DNA of 64,000 nt, taken from NCBI GenBank assembly GCA_949130495.1, contig OX422211.1:333654504-333718503 (forward strand). The letters are read 5' to 3'. Origin of the DNA: Sambucus nigra. Taxonomy: Eukaryota > Streptophyta > Magnoliopsida > Dipsacales > Adoxaceae. Below the pieces are notes generated by a model. That model made no database searches. It was not told the DNA's origin and saw nothing but the letters and a program-made list of their open reading frames with translations. Numbering within the stretch: position 1 is the first letter of the stretch; each line of letters opens with the position of its first letter. Shown piece by piece: positions 34,375 through 47,400 of the stretch. The translations under genes and the position numbers were made by a program.

Positions 34375-37201
34375 TTGGTCCCGTGGGAGGTTTGGTGCCA
34401 CTCACGGGGCCGTTCGGGGGCTGTTTCGAGTTTTCACCCTCTAACGCCATGTTTTCAAGCCTAAGTGTAGAAATAAGCAAATTACCGTCGTACTCTCAAA
34501 CCGGGACACCAGCGGCTGCGGGGTCAGTTCCTATGAGTTACGTTGGTCCCGTGGGAGGTGTTGGTGCCACCCACGGGGCTGTTTCGAGTTTTCACCCTCT
34601 AACGCCATGTTTTAAAGCCTAAGTGTAGAAATAAGCAAATTACCATTGTACTCTCAAACCGGGACACCCGCGACTGCGGGGTCAGTTCCTACGAGTTACG
34701 TTGGTCCCGTGGGAGGTGTTGGTACCACCCACGGGGCCGTTCGGAGGCTGTTTCGAGTTTTCACCCTCTAACGCCATGTTTTCAAGCCTAAGTGTAGAAA
34801 TAAGCAAATTACCGTCGTACTCTCAAACCGGGACACCCGCGGCTGCGGGGTTAGTTCCTATGAGTTACGTTGGTCCCGTGGGAGGTGTTGGTGCCACCCA
34901 CGGGGATGTTTCGAGTTTTCACCCTCTAACGCCATGTTTTCAAGCCTTAGTGTAGAAATAAGCAAATTACCGTCGTACTCTCAAACCGGGACACCCGCGG
35001 CTGCGGGGTCCGTTCCTAAGAGTTACGTTGGTCCCGTGGGAGGTGTTGGTGCCACCCACGGGGCCGTTCGGGGGCTGTTTCGAGTTTTCACCCTCTAACG
35101 CCGTGTTTTCAAGCCTAAGTGTAGAAATAAGCAAATTACCGTCATACTCTCAAACCGAAACACCCGCGGCAGCAGTGTCAGATCCTACGAGTTACGTTGG
35201 TCCCGTGGGAGGTGTTGGTGCCACCCACGGGGCCGTTCGGGGGTTGTTTCGAGTTTTCACCCTCTAACGCCATGTTTTCAAGCCTAAGTGTAGAAATAAG
35301 CAAATTACCGTCGTACTCTCAAACCGGGACACCCGCAGTTGCGGGGTCAGTTCCTACGAGTTACGTTGGTCCCGTGGGAGGTGTTGTTGCCACCCACGGG
35401 GCCGTTCGGGGGCTGTTTCGAGTTTTCACCCTCTAACGCCATGTTTTCAAGCCTAAGTGTAGAAATAAGCAAATTACCGTCGTACTCTCAAACCGGGACA
35501 CCCGCGGCTGTTGGGTCAGTACCTATGAGTTACGTTGGTCCCGTGGGAGGTGTTGGTGCCACCCACGGGGCTGTTTCGAGTTTTCACCCTCTAACGCCAT
35601 GTTTTCAAGCCTAAGTGTAGAAATAAGCAAATTACCATCGTACTCTCAAACTGGGACACCCGCGGCTGCGGGGTCAGTTCCTATGAGTTACGTTGGTCTC
35701 GTGGGAGGTGTTGGTGCCACCCACGGGGCCGTTCGGGGGCTATTTCGAGTTTTCACCCTCTAACGCCATGTTTTCAAGCCAAAGTGTCAAAATAAGCAAA
35801 TTACCGTCGTACTCTCAAAACAGGACACCCGCGGCTGTGGGGTCAGTTCCTACGAGTTACGTTGCTCCCGTGGGAGGTGTTGGTGCCACCCACGGGGCCG
35901 TTCGGGGGCTGTTTCGAGTTTTCACCCTCTAACGCCATGTTTTCAAGCCTAAGTGTAGAAATAAGCAAATTACCGTCGTACTCTCAAACCGAGACACCCG
36001 CGGCTGCGGGGTCAGTTCCTACGAGTTACGTTGGTCCCGTGGGAGGTGTTGGTGCCACCCACGGGGCCGTTCGGGGGCTGTTTCGAGTTTTCCCCCTCTA
36101 ACGCCATGTTTTCAAGCCAAAGTGTCAAAATAAGCAAATTACCGTCGTACTCTCAAAACAGGACACCCGCGGCTGTGGGGTCAGTTCCTACGAGTTACGT
36201 TGCTCCCGTGGGAGGTGTTGGTGCCACCCACGGGGCCGTTCGGGGGCTGTTTCGAGTTTTCACCCTCTAACGCCATGTTTTCAAGCCTAAGTGTAGAAAT
36301 AAGCAAATTACCGTCGTACTCTCAAACCGAGACACCCGCGGCTGCGGGGTCAGTTCCTACGAGTTACGTTGGTCTCGTGGGAGGTGTTGGGGCCACCCAC
36401 GGGGCCGTTCGGGGGTTGTTTCAAGTTTTCACCCTCTAACGCCAGGTTTCCAAGCCTAAGTGTACAAATAAGAAAATTACCATCGTACTCTCAAACCGGG
36501 ACACCCGCGGTTGCGGGGTCTGTTCCTACGAGTTACGTTGGTCCCGTGGGAGGTGTTGGTGCCACCCACGGGGCCGTTCGGGGGCTGTTTCGAGTTTTCA
36601 CCCTCTAACGCCATGTTTTCAATCCTAAGTGTAGAAATAAGCAAATTATCGTCGTACTCTCAAACCGGGACACCCGCGGCTGCGGGGTCATTTCCTATGA
36701 GTTACGTTGGTCCTGTGGGAGGTGTTGGTGCCACCCACGGGGATGTTTCGAGTTTTCACCCTCTTACGCCATCTTTTAAGTCTTAGTGTAGAAATAAGCA
36801 AATTACCGTCGTACTCTCAAACCGGGACCCCCGCGGCTGCGGGGTCAGTTCCTACGAGTTACGTTGGTCCCGTGGGAGGTGTTGGTGATACCCACGGGGC
36901 CGTTCGGGGGCTGTTTCGAGTTTTCACCCTCTAACGCCGTGTTTTCAAGCCTAAGTGTAGAAATAAGCAAATTACCGTCGTACTCTCAAACCGAGACACC
37001 CGCGGCTGCGGGGTCAGTTCCTACGAGTTACGTTGGTCCTGTGGGATGTGTTGGTGCCACCCACGGGGCCGTTCGGGGGCTGTTTCGAGTTTTCACCCTC
37101 TAACGCCATGTTTTCAAGCCTAATTGTAGAAATAAGCAAATTACCATCGTACTCTCAAACGGGGACACCCGCGGCTGCGGGGTCAGTTCCTACGAGTTAC
37201 G
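34375..37201. repeat. HOR unit F, copy 2: 17 monomers, 2827 bp
   Basis: This repeats 31886-34374 at +2489 up to about 35990 and at +2827 after about 36200; the 338-bp change is one extra dimer. It has the same 1-bp deletion in its first monomer ('gtgggaggtttggtgcc'), which is found nowhere else I looked, so copy 1 and copy 2 are direct relatives. Differences seen include 'cgccatg' for 'cgcaatg' near 34933, 'ataagaaaattacc' for 'ataaaaaaattacc' near 36470 and 'gggatgtg' for 'gggacgtg' near 37043. Confidence 0.92.
35693..36368. repeat. Extra 338-bp dimer in F copy 2
   Basis: Monomers 35693 and 35862 (the types 'gccaaagtgtcaaaataagc' and 'ttgctcccgtggg') are repeated at 36031 and 36200. The third monomer of the run (36031) is a hybrid. 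Its front reads 'ggtcccgtgggagg' and 'gggggctgtttcg' like the ordinary type, while its rear has the 'ccaaagtgtcaaaa' markers of the 35693 type. A hybrid at the joint is the expected trace of an unequal exchange between monomers two positions apart. Confidence 0.85.
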
Positions 37202-37370
37202 TTGGTCCCCTGGGAGGTGTTGGTGCCACCCACGGGGCCGTTCGGGGGCTGTTTCGAGTTTTCACCCTCTAACGCCATGTTTTCAAGCCTAAGTGTAGAA
37301 ATAAGCAAATTACCATCGTACTCTCAAACCGGGACACCCGCGGCTGCGGGATCAGTTCCTATGAGTTACG

Positions 37371-39362
37371 TTGGTCCTGTGGGAGGTGTTGGTGCCACCC
37401 ACGGGGCTGTTTCGAGTTTCACCCTCTAACGCCATGTTTTTAATCCTTAGTGTAGAAATAAGCAAATTACTATCGTACTCTCAAACCGGGACACCCGCGG
37501 CTGCGGGGTCAGTTCCTACGAGTTACGTTGGTCCCGTGGGAGGTGTTGGTGCCACCCACGGGGCCGTTCGGGGGCTGTTTCGAGTATTCACCCTCTAACG
37601 CCGTGTTTTCAAGCCTAAGTGTAGAAATAAGCAAATTACCGTCGTACTCTCAAACCGAGACACCCGCGGCTGCGGGGTCAGTTCCTACGAGTTACATTGG
37701 TCCCGTGGGACGTGTTGGTGCCCTCCACGGGGCCGTTCGGGGGTTGTTTTGAGTTTTCACCCTCTAACGCCATGTTTTCAAGCCTAAGTGTAGAAATAAG
37801 CAAATTACCGTCGTACTCTCAAACCGGGACTCCCGCAGTTGCGGGGTCAGTTCCTACGAGTTACGTTGGTCCCATGGGAGGTGTTGGTGCCACCCACGCG
37901 GCCGTTCGGGGCTGTTTCGAGTTTTCACCCTCTAACGCCATGTTTTCAAGCCTAAGTGTAGAAATAAGCAAATTACCGTCGTACTCTCAAACCGGGACAC
38001 CCGCGGCTGCGGGGTCAGTTCCTATGAGTTACGTTGGACCCGTGGGAGGTGTTGGTGCCACCCACAGGGCTGTTTCGAGTTTTCACCCTCTAACGCCATG
38101 TTTTCAAGCCTAAGTGTAGAAATAAGCAAATTACCGTCGTACTCTCAAACCGGGACACCTGCAGCTGTGGGGTCAGTTCCTAAGAGTTACGTTAGTCCCG
38201 TGGGAGGTGTTGGTGCCACCCACGGGGCCATTCGGGGGCTGTTTCGAGTTTTCACCCTCTAACGCCATGTTTTCAAGCCTAAGTGGCAAAATAAGCAAAT
38301 TACCATCGTACTCTCAAAATAGGACACCCGCGGCTGCGGGGTCAGTTCCTACGAGTTACGTTGGTCCCGTGGGAGGTGTTGGTGCCACCCACGGGGCCGT
38401 TCGGGGGCTGATTCGAGTTTTCACCCTCTAACGCCATGTTTTCAAGCCTAAGTGTAGAAATAAGCAAATTACTGTCGTACTCTCAAACTGGGACACCCGC
38501 AGCTGCGGGGTCAGTTCCTACGAGTTACGTTGGTCCCGTGGGAGGTGTTGGAGCCACCCACGGAGCCGTTCGGGGGCTGTTTCGAGTTTTCACCCTCTAA
38601 CGCCATGTTTTCAAGCCTAAGTGTAGAAATAAGCAAATTACCATCGTACTCTCAAACCGGGACACCCGCGGCTGCGGGGTCAGTTCCTATGAGTTACGTT
38701 GGTCCTGTGGGAGGTGTTGGTGCCACCCACGGGGCTGTTTCGAGTTTTCACCCTTTAACGCCATGTTTTTAAGCCTTAGTGTAGAAATAAGCAAATTACC
38801 GTCGTACTCTCAAATCGGGACACCCGCGGCTGCGGGGTCAGTTCCTACGAGTTACGTTGGTCCCGTGGGAGGTGTTGGTGCCACCCACGGGGCCGTTCGG
38901 GGGCTGTTTCGAGTATTCACCCTCTAACGCCGTGTTTTCAAGCCTAAGTGTAGAAATAAGCAAATTACCGTCGTACTCTCAAACCGAGACACCCGCGGCT
39001 GCGGGGTCAGTTCCTACGAGTAACGTTGGTCCCGTGGGACGTGTTGGTGCCCTCCACAGGGCCGTTCGGGGGTTGTTTCGAGTTTTCACCCTCTAACGCC
39101 ATGTTTTCAAGCCTAAGTGTAGAAATAAGAAAATTACCGTCGTACTCTCAAACCGGGACACCCGCAGTTGCGGGGTCAGTTCCTACGAGTTACGTTGGTC
39201 CCGTGGGAGGTGTAGGTGCCACCCACGGGGCCGTTCGGGGCTGTTTCGAGTTTTCTCCCTCTAACGCCATGTTTTCAAGCCTAAGTGTAGAAATAAGCAA
39301 ATTACCGTCGTACTCTCAAACCAGGACACCCGCGGCTGCGGGGTCAGTTCCTATGAGTTACG
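37371..39362. repeat. 12-mer HOR unit G, copy 1: 1992 bp
   Basis: Twelve monomers of lengths 157, 169, 169, 168, 158, 169, 169, 169, 158, 169, 169 and 168 give 1992 bp, exactly three times 664. Two of the three groups of four are standard tetramers. The middle group contains the 'gtggcaaaataagc' type (38192), the 'caaaataggacacc' plus 'gctgattcgag' type (38361) and a 'cacggagccgttcgg' type (38530). The 157-bp monomer has a lost T ('cgagtttcaccc') as well as the 11-bp deletion. Against copy 2 I count seven differences, about 99.6% identity. Confidence 0.94.
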
Positions 39363-41354
39363 TTGGTCCTGTGGGAGGTGTTGGTGCCACCCACGGGGCT
39401 GTTTCGAGTTTCACCCTCTAACGCCATGTTTTTAATCCTTAGTGTAGAAATAAGCAAATTACTATCGTACTCTCAAACCGGGACACCCGCGGCTGCGGGG
39501 TCAGTTCCTACGAGTTACGTTGGTCCCGTGGGAGGTGTTGGTGCCACCCACGGGGCCGTTCGGGGGCTGTTTCGAGTATTCACCCTCTAACGCCGTGTTT
39601 TCAAGCCTAAGTGTAGAAATAAGCAAATTACCGTCGTACTCTCAAACCGAGACACCCGCGGCTGCGGGGTCAGTTCCTACGAGTTACATTGGTCCCGTGG
39701 GACGTGTTGGTGCCCTCCACGGGGCCGTTCGGGGGTTGTTTTGAGTTTTCACCCTCTAACGCCATGTTTTCAAGCCTAAGTGTAGAAATAAGCAAATTAC
39801 CGTCGTACTCTCAAACCGGGACTCCCGCAGTTGCGGGGTCAGTTCCTACGAGTTACGTTGGTCCCGTGGGAGGTGTTGGTGCCACCCACGCGGCCGTTCG
39901 GGGCTGTTTCGAGTTTTCACCCTCTAACGCCATGTTTTCAAGCCTAAGTGTAGAAATAAGCAAATTACCGTCGTACTCTCAAACCGGGACACCCGCGGCT
40001 GCGGGGTCAGTTCCTATGAGTTACGTTGGTCCCGTGGGAGGTGTTGGTGCCACCCACAGGGCTGTTTCGAGTTTTCACCCTCTAACGCCATGTTTTCAAG
40101 CCTAAGTGTAGAAATAAGCAAATTACCGTCGTACTCTCAAACCGGGACACCTGCAGCTGTGGGGTCAGTTCCTAAGAGTTACGTTGGTCCCGTGGGAGGT
40201 GTTGGTGCCACCCACGGGGCCATTCGGGGGCTGTTTCGAGTTTTCACCCTCTAACGCCATGTTTTCAAGCCTAAGTGGCAAAATAAGCAAATTACCATCG
40301 TACTCTCAAAATAGGACACCCGCGGCTGCGGGGTCAGTTCCTACGAGTTACGTTGGTCCCGTGGGAGGTGTTGGTGCCACCCACGGGGCCGTTCGGGGGC
40401 TGATTCGAGTTTTCACCCTCTAACGCCATGTTTTCAAGCCTAAGTGTAGAAATAAGCAAATTACTGTCGTACTCTCAAACTGGGACACCCGCAGCTGCGG
40501 GGTCAGTTCCTACGAGTTACGTTGGTCCCGTGGGAGGTGTTGGAGCCACCCACGGAGCCGTTCGGGGGCTGTTTCGAGTTTTCACCCTCTAACGCCATGT
40601 TTTCAAGCCTAAGTGTAGAAATAAGCAAATTACCATCGTACTCTCAAACCGGGACACCCGCGGCTGCGGGGTCAGTTCCTATGAGTTACGTTGGTCCTGT
40701 GGGAGGTGTTGGTGCCACCCACGGGGCTGTTTCGAGTTTTCACCCTTTAACGCCATGTTTTTAAGCCTTAGTGTAGAAATAAGCAAATTACCGTCGTACT
40801 CTCAAATCGGGACACCCGCGGCTGCGGGGTCAGTTCCTACGAGTTACGTTGGTCCCGTGGGAGGTGTTGGTGCCACCCACGGGGCCGTTCGGGGGCTGTT
40901 TCGAGTTTTCACCCTCTAACGCCGTGTTTTCAAGCCTAAGTGTAGAAATAAGCAAATTACCGTCGTACTCTCAAACCGAGACACCCGCGGCTGCGGGGTC
41001 AGTTCCTACGAGTAACGTTGGTCCCGTGGGACGTGTTGGTGCCCTCCACAGGGCCGTTCGGGGGTTGTTTCGAGTTTTCACCCTCTAACGCCATGTTTTC
41101 AAGCCTAAGTGTAGAAATAAGAAAATTACCGTCGTACTCTCAAACCGGGACACCCGCAGTTGCGGGGTCAGTTCCTACGAGTTACGTTGGTCCCGTGGGA
41201 GGTGTTGGTGCCACCCACGGGGCCGTTCGGGGCTGTTTCGAGTTTTCTCCCTCTAACGCCATGTTTTCAAGCCTAAGTGTAGAAATAAGCAAATTACCGT
41301 TGTACTCTCAAACCGGGACACCCGCGGCTGCGGGGTCAGTTCCTATGAGTTACG
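39363..41354. repeat. 12-mer HOR unit G, copy 2: 1992 bp
   Basis: Every monomer start is at +1992 from copy 1 (39363, 39520, 39689, 39858, 40026, 40184, 40353, 40522, 40691, 40849, 41018, 41187). Differences from copy 1 that I found are at the counterparts of 37874, 38038, 38194, 38914, 39214, 39309 and 39323. The last two, 'ccgttgtactctcaaaccggg' (here split as 'ccgttgtactc' and 'aaaccggg'), set it apart from 'ccgtcgtactc' and 'aaaccagg' in copy 1. Confidence 0.94.
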
Positions 41355-42840
41355 TTGGTCCTGTGGGAGGTGTTGGTGCCACCCACGGGGCTGTTTCGAG
41401 TTTCACCCTCTAACGCCATGTTTTTAATCCTTAGTGTAGAAATAATCAAATTACTATCGTACTCTCAAACCGGGACACCCGCGGCTGCGGGGTCAGTTCC
41501 TACGAGTTACGTTGGTCCCGTGGGAGGTGTTGGTGCCACCCACGGGGCCGTTCGGGGGCTGTTTCGAGTATTCACCCTCTAACGCCGTGTTTTCAAGCCT
41601 AAGTGTAGAAATAAGCAAATTACCGTCGTACTCTCAAACCGAGACACCCGCGGCTGCGGGGTCAGTTCCTACGAGTTACATTGGTCCCGTGGGACGTGTT
41701 GGTGCCCTCCACGGGGCCGTTCGGGGGTTGTTTTGAGTTTTCACCCTCTAACGCCATGTTTTCAAGCCTAAGTGTAGAAATAAGCAAATTACCGTCGTAC
41801 TCTCAAACCGGGACTCCCGCAGTTGCGGGGTCAGTTCCTACGAGTTACGTTGGTCCCGTGGGAGGTGTTGGTGCCACCCACGCGGCCGTTCGGGGCTGTT
41901 TCGAGTTTTCACCCTCTAACGCCATGTTTTCAAGCCTAAGTGTAGAAATAAGCAAATTACCGTCGTACTCTCAAACCGGGACACCCGCGGCTGCGGGGTC
42001 AGTTCCTATGAGTTACGTTGGTCCCGTGGGAGGTGTTGGTGCCACCCACAGGGTTGTTTCGAGTTTTCACCCTCTAACGCCATGTTTTCAAGCCTAAGTG
42101 TAGAAATAAGCAAATTACCGTCGTACTCTCAAACCGGGACACCTGCAGCTGTGGGGTCAGTTCCTAAGAGTTACGTTGGTCCCGTGGGAGGTGTTGGTGC
42201 CACCCACGGGGCCATTCGGGGGCTGTTTCGAGTTTTCACCCTCTAACGCCATGTTTTCAAGCCTAAGTGGCAAAATAAGCAAATTTCCATCGTACTCTCA
42301 AAATAGGACACCCGCGGCTGCGGGGTCAGTTCCTACGAGTTACGTTGGTCCCGTGGGAGGTGTTGGTGCCACCCACGGGGCCGTTCGGGGGCTGATTCGA
42401 GTTTTCACCCTCTAACGCCATGTATTCAAGCCTAAGTGTAGAAATAAGCAAATTACTGTCGTACTCTCAAACTGGGACACCCGCAGCTGCGGGGTCAGTT
42501 CCTACGAGTTACGTTGGTCCCGTGGGAGGTGTTGGAGCCACCCACGGAGCCGTTCGGGGGCTGTTTCGAGTTTTCACCCTCTAACGCCATGTTTTCAAGC
42601 CTAAGTGTAGAAATAAGCAAATTACCGTCGTACTCTCAAACCGGGACACCCGCGGCTGCGGGGTCAGTTCCTATGAGTTACGTTGGTCCTGTGGGAGGTG
42701 TTGGTGCCACCCACGGGGCTGTTTCGAGTTTTCACCCTCTAACGCCATGTTTTTAAGCCTTAGAGTAGAAATAAACAAATTACCGTCGTACTCTCAAACC
42801 GGGACACCCGCGGCTGCGGGGTCAGTTCCTACGAGTTACG
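41355..42840. repeat. 12-mer HOR unit G, copy 3, truncated
   Basis: This follows copy 2 at +1992 for nine monomers (about 1.48 kb) with about nine differences, for example 'aataatcaaattac' near 41445, 'acagggttgtttcg' near 42048, 'caaatttccatcg' near 42283 and 'gtattcaagcc' near 42423. Differences cluster at its right end ('ttagagtagaaataaacaaa' near 42760). At 42841 the next monomer is not the expected counterpart of 40849; plain 664-bp tetramers follow. Confidence 0.9.
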
Positions 42841-44494
42841 TTGGTCCCGTGGGAGGTGTTGGTGCCACCCACGGGGCCGTTCGGGGATGTTTCGAGTTTT
42901 CACCCTCTAACGCCATGTTTTCAAGCCTAAGTGTAGAAATAAGCAAATTACCGTCGTACTCTCAAACCGGGACACCCGCGGCTGCGGGGTCAGTTCCTAT
43001 GAGTTACGTTGGTCCGGTGGGAGGTGTTGGTGCCACCCACGGGGCTGTTTCGAGTTTTCACCCTCTAACGCCATGTTTTTAAGCCTTAGTGTAGAAATAA
43101 GCAAATTACCGTCGTATTCTCAAACCGGGACACCCGCGGCTGCGGGGTCAGTTCCTACGAGTTACGTTGGTCCCGTGGGAGGTGTTGGTGCCACCCACGG
43201 AGCCGTTCGGGGGCTGTTTCGAGTATTCACCCTCTAACGCCGTGTTTTCAAGCCTAAGTGTAGAAATAAACAAATTACCGTCGTACTCTCAAACCGAGAC
43301 ACCCGCGGCTGCGGGGTCAGTTCCTACGAGTTACGTTGGTCCTGTGGGACGTGTTGGTGCCCTCCACGGGGCCGTTCGGGGGTTGTTTCGAGTTTTCACC
43401 CTCTAACGCCATGTTTTCAAGCCTAAGTGTAGAAATAAGAAAATTACCATCGTACTCTCAAACCGGGACACCCGCAGTTGCCGGGTCAGTTCCTACGAGT
43501 TACGTTGGTCCCCTGGGAGGTGTTGGTGCCACCCACGGGGCCGTTGGGGGATGTTTCGAGTTTTCACCCTCTAACGCCATGTTTTCAAGCCTAAGTGTAG
43601 AAATAAGCAAATTACCGTCGTACTCTCAAACCGGGACACCCGCGGCTGCGGGGTCAGTTCCTATGAGTTACGTTGGTCCGGTGGGAGGTGTTGGTGCCAC
43701 CCACGGGGCTGTTTCGAGTTTTCACCCTCTAACGCCATGTTTTTAAGCCTTAGTGTAGAAATAAGCAAATTACCGTCGTATTCTCAAACCGGGACACCCT
43801 CGGCTGCGGGGTCAGTTCCTACGAGTTACGTTGGTCCCGTGGGAGGTGTTGGTGCCACCCACGGGGCCGTTCGGGGGCTGTTTCGAGTATTCACCCTCTA
43901 ACGCCGTGTTTTCAAGCCTAAGTGTAGAAATAAGCAAATTACCGTCGTACTCTCAAACCGAGACACCCGCGGCTGCGGGGTCAGTTCCTACGAGTTACAA
44001 ATGTCCCGTGGGACGTGTTGGTGCCCTCCACGGGGCCGTTCGGGGGTTGTTTCGAGTTTTCACCCTCTAACGCCATGTTTTCAAGCCTAAGTGTAGAAAT
44101 AAGCAAATTACCGTCGTACTCTCAAACCGGGACACCCGCAGTTGCGGGGTCAGTTCCTACGAGTTACGTTGGTCCCGTGGGAGGTGTTGTTGCCACCCAC
44201 GGGGCCGTTCGGGGCTGTTTCGAGTTTTCACCCTCTAACGCCATGTTTTCAAGCCTAAGTGTAGAAATAAGCATATTACCGTCGTACTCTCAAACCGGGA
44301 CACCCGCGGCTGCGGGGTCAGTTCCTATGAGTTACGTTGGTCCTGTGGGAGGTGTTGGTGCCACCCACGGGGCTGTTTCGAGTTTTCACCCTCTAACGCC
44401 ATGTTTTTAAGCCTTAGTGTAGAAATAAGCAAATTACCATCGTACTCTCAAACCGGGACACCCGCGGCTGCGGGGTCAGTTCCAACGAGTTACG
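42841..44494. repeat. Tandem 664-bp tetramers
   Basis: Monomers 42841 (168) and 43009 (158) are members 3 and 4 of a tetramer whose first half has been replaced by the G unit. Two complete tetramers follow at 43167 and 43831. Local markers are 'gtattctcaaacc' (near 43114 and 43778) and 'ggtccggtgggagg' (43009 and 43673). The monomer at 44000 has lost its anchor ('ttacaaatgtcccgtggg'), a private change of several adjacent bases. Confidence 0.88.
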
Positions 44495-47400
44495 TTGGTC
44501 CCGTGGGAGGTGTTGGTGCCACCCACGGGGCCGTTCGGGGGCTGTTTCGAGTATTCACCCTCTAACGCCGTGTTTTCAAGCCTCAGTGTAGAAATAAGCA
44601 AATTACCGTCGTACTCTCAAACCGAGACACCCGCGGCTGCGGGGTCAGTTCCTACGAGTAACGTTGGTCCCGTGGGACGTGTTGGTGCCCTCCACAGGGC
44701 CGTTCGGGGGTTGTTTCGAGTTTTCACCCTCTAACGCCATGTTTTCAAGCCTAAGTGTAGAAATAAGAAAATTACCGTCGTACTCTCAAACCCGGGGTCA
44801 GTTCCTACGAGTTACGTTGGTCCCGTGGGAGGTGTTGGTGCCACCCACGGGGCCGTTAGGGGCTGTTTCGAGTTTTCTCCCTCTAACGCCATGTTTTCAA
44901 GCCTAAGTGTAGAAATAAGCAAATTACCGTCGTACTCTCAAACCGGGACACCCACGGCTGCGGGGTCAGTTCCTATGAGTTACGTTGGTCCCGTGGGAGG
45001 TGTTGGTGCCACCCACGGGGCCGTTAGGGGCTGTTTCGAGTTTTCTCCCTCTAACGCCATGTTTTCAAGCCTAAGTGTAGAAATAAGCAAATTACCGTCG
45101 TACTCTCAAACCGGGACACCTGCAGCTGCGGGGTCAGTTCCTAAGAGTTACGTTGGTCCCGTGGGAGGTGTTGGTGCCACCCACGGGGCCATTCGGGGGA
45201 TGTTTCGAGTTTTCACCCTCTAACGCCATGTTTTCAAGCCTAAGTGTACAAATAAGCAAATTACCGTCGTACTCTCAAACTGGGACACCCGCGGCTGCGG
45301 GGTCAGTTCCTACGAGTTACGTTGGTCCCGTGGGAGGTGTTGGTGCCACTCACGGGGCCGTTCGGGGGCTGTTTCGAGTTTTCACCCTCTAACGCCATGT
45401 TTTCAAGCCTAAGTGTAGAAATAAGCAAATTACCGTCGTACTCTCAAACCGGGACACCAGCGGCTGCGGGGTCAGTTCCTATGAGTTACGTTGGTCCCGT
45501 GGGAGGTGTTGGTGCCACCCACGGGGCTGTTTCGAGTTTTCACCCTCTAACGCCATGTTTTCAAGCCTAAGTGTAGAAATAAGAAAATTACCATTGTACT
45601 CTCAAACCGGGACACCCGCGACTGCGGGGTCAGTTCCTACGAGTTACGTTGGTCCTGTGGGAGGTGTTGGTACCACCCACGGGGCCGTTCGGAGGCTGTT
45701 TCCAGTTTTCACCCTCTAACGCCATGTTTTCAAGCCTAAGTGTAGAAATAAGTAAATTACCGTCGTACTCTCAAACCGGGACACCCGCGGCTGCGGGGTT
45801 AGTTCCTATGAGTTACGTTGGTCCCGTCGGAGGTGTTGGTGCCACCCACGGGGCTGTTTCGAGTTTTCACCCTCTAACGCCATGTTTTCAAGCCTTAGTG
45901 TAGAAATACGCAAATTACCGTCGTACTCTCAAACCGGGACACCCGCGGCTGCGGGGTCCGTTCCTAAGAGTTACGTTGGTCCCGTGGGAGGTGTTGGTGC
46001 CACCCACGGGGCCGTTCGGGGGCTGTTTCGAGTTTTCACCCTCTAACGCCGTGTTTTCAAGCCTAAGTGTAGAAATAAGCAAATTACCGTCATACTCTCA
46101 AACCGAAACACCCGCGGCAGCAGTGTCAGATCCTACGAGTTACGTTGGTCCCGTGGGAGGTGTTGGTGCCACCCACGAGGCCGTTCGGGGGTTGTTTCGA
46201 GTTTTCACCCTCTAACGCCATGTTTTCAAGCCTAAGTGTAGAAATAAACAAATTACCGTCGTACTCTCAAACCGGGACACCCGCGGCTGCGGGGTCAGTT
46301 CCTATGAGTTACGTTGGTCCCGTGGGAGGTGTTGGTGCCACCCACGGGGCCGTTCGGGGGCTGTTTCGAGTTTTCACCCTCTAACGCCATGTTTTCAAGC
46401 CTAAGTGTAGAAATAAGCAAATTACCGTCGTACTCTCAAACCGAGACACCCGCGGCTGCGGGGTCAGTTCCTACGAGTTACGTTGGTCTCGTGGGAGGTG
46501 TTGGTGCCACCCACGGGGCCGTTCGGGGGTTGTTTCAAGTTTTCACCCTCTAACGCCAGGTTTCCAAGCCTAAGTGTACAAATAAGAAAATTACCATCGT
46601 ACTCTCAAACCGGGACACCCGCGGTTGCGGGGTCTGTTCCTACGAGTTACGTTGGTCCCGTGGGAGGTGTTGGTGCCACCCACGGGGCCGTTCGGGGGCT
46701 GTTTCGAGTTTTCACCCTCTAACGCCATGTTTTCAATCCTAAGTGTAGAAATAAGCAAATTATCGTCGTACTCTCAAACCGGGACACCCGCGGCTGCGGG
46801 GTCAGTTCCTATGAGTTACGTTGGTCCTGTGGGAGGTGTTGGTGCCACCCACGGGGCTGTTTCGAGTTTTCACCCTCTTACGCCATCTTTTAAGTCTTAG
46901 TGTAGAAATAAGCAAATTACCGTCGTACGCTCAAACCGGGACACCCGCGGCTGCGGGGTCAGTTCCTACGAGTTACGTTGGTCCCGTGGGAGGTGTTGGT
47001 GATACCCACGGGGCCGTTCGGGGGCTGTTTCGAGTTTTCACCCTCTAACGCCGTGTTTTCAAGCCTAAGTGTAGAAATAAGCAAATTACCGTCGTACTCT
47101 CAAACCGAGACACCCGCGGCTGCGGGGTCAGTTCCTACGAGTTACGTTGGTCCTGTGGGACGTGTTGGTGCCCTCCACGGGGCCGTTCGGGGGTTGTTTC
47201 GAGTTTTCACCCTCTAACGCCATGTTTTCAAGCCTAAGTGTAGAAATAAGCAAATTACCATCGTACTCTCAAACCGGGACACCCGCAGTTGCCGAGTCAG
47301 TTCCTACGAGTTACGTTGGTCCCGTGGGAGGTGTTGGTGCCACCCACGGGGCCGTTCGGGGCTGTTTCGAGTTTTCACCCTCTAACGCCATGTTTTCAAG

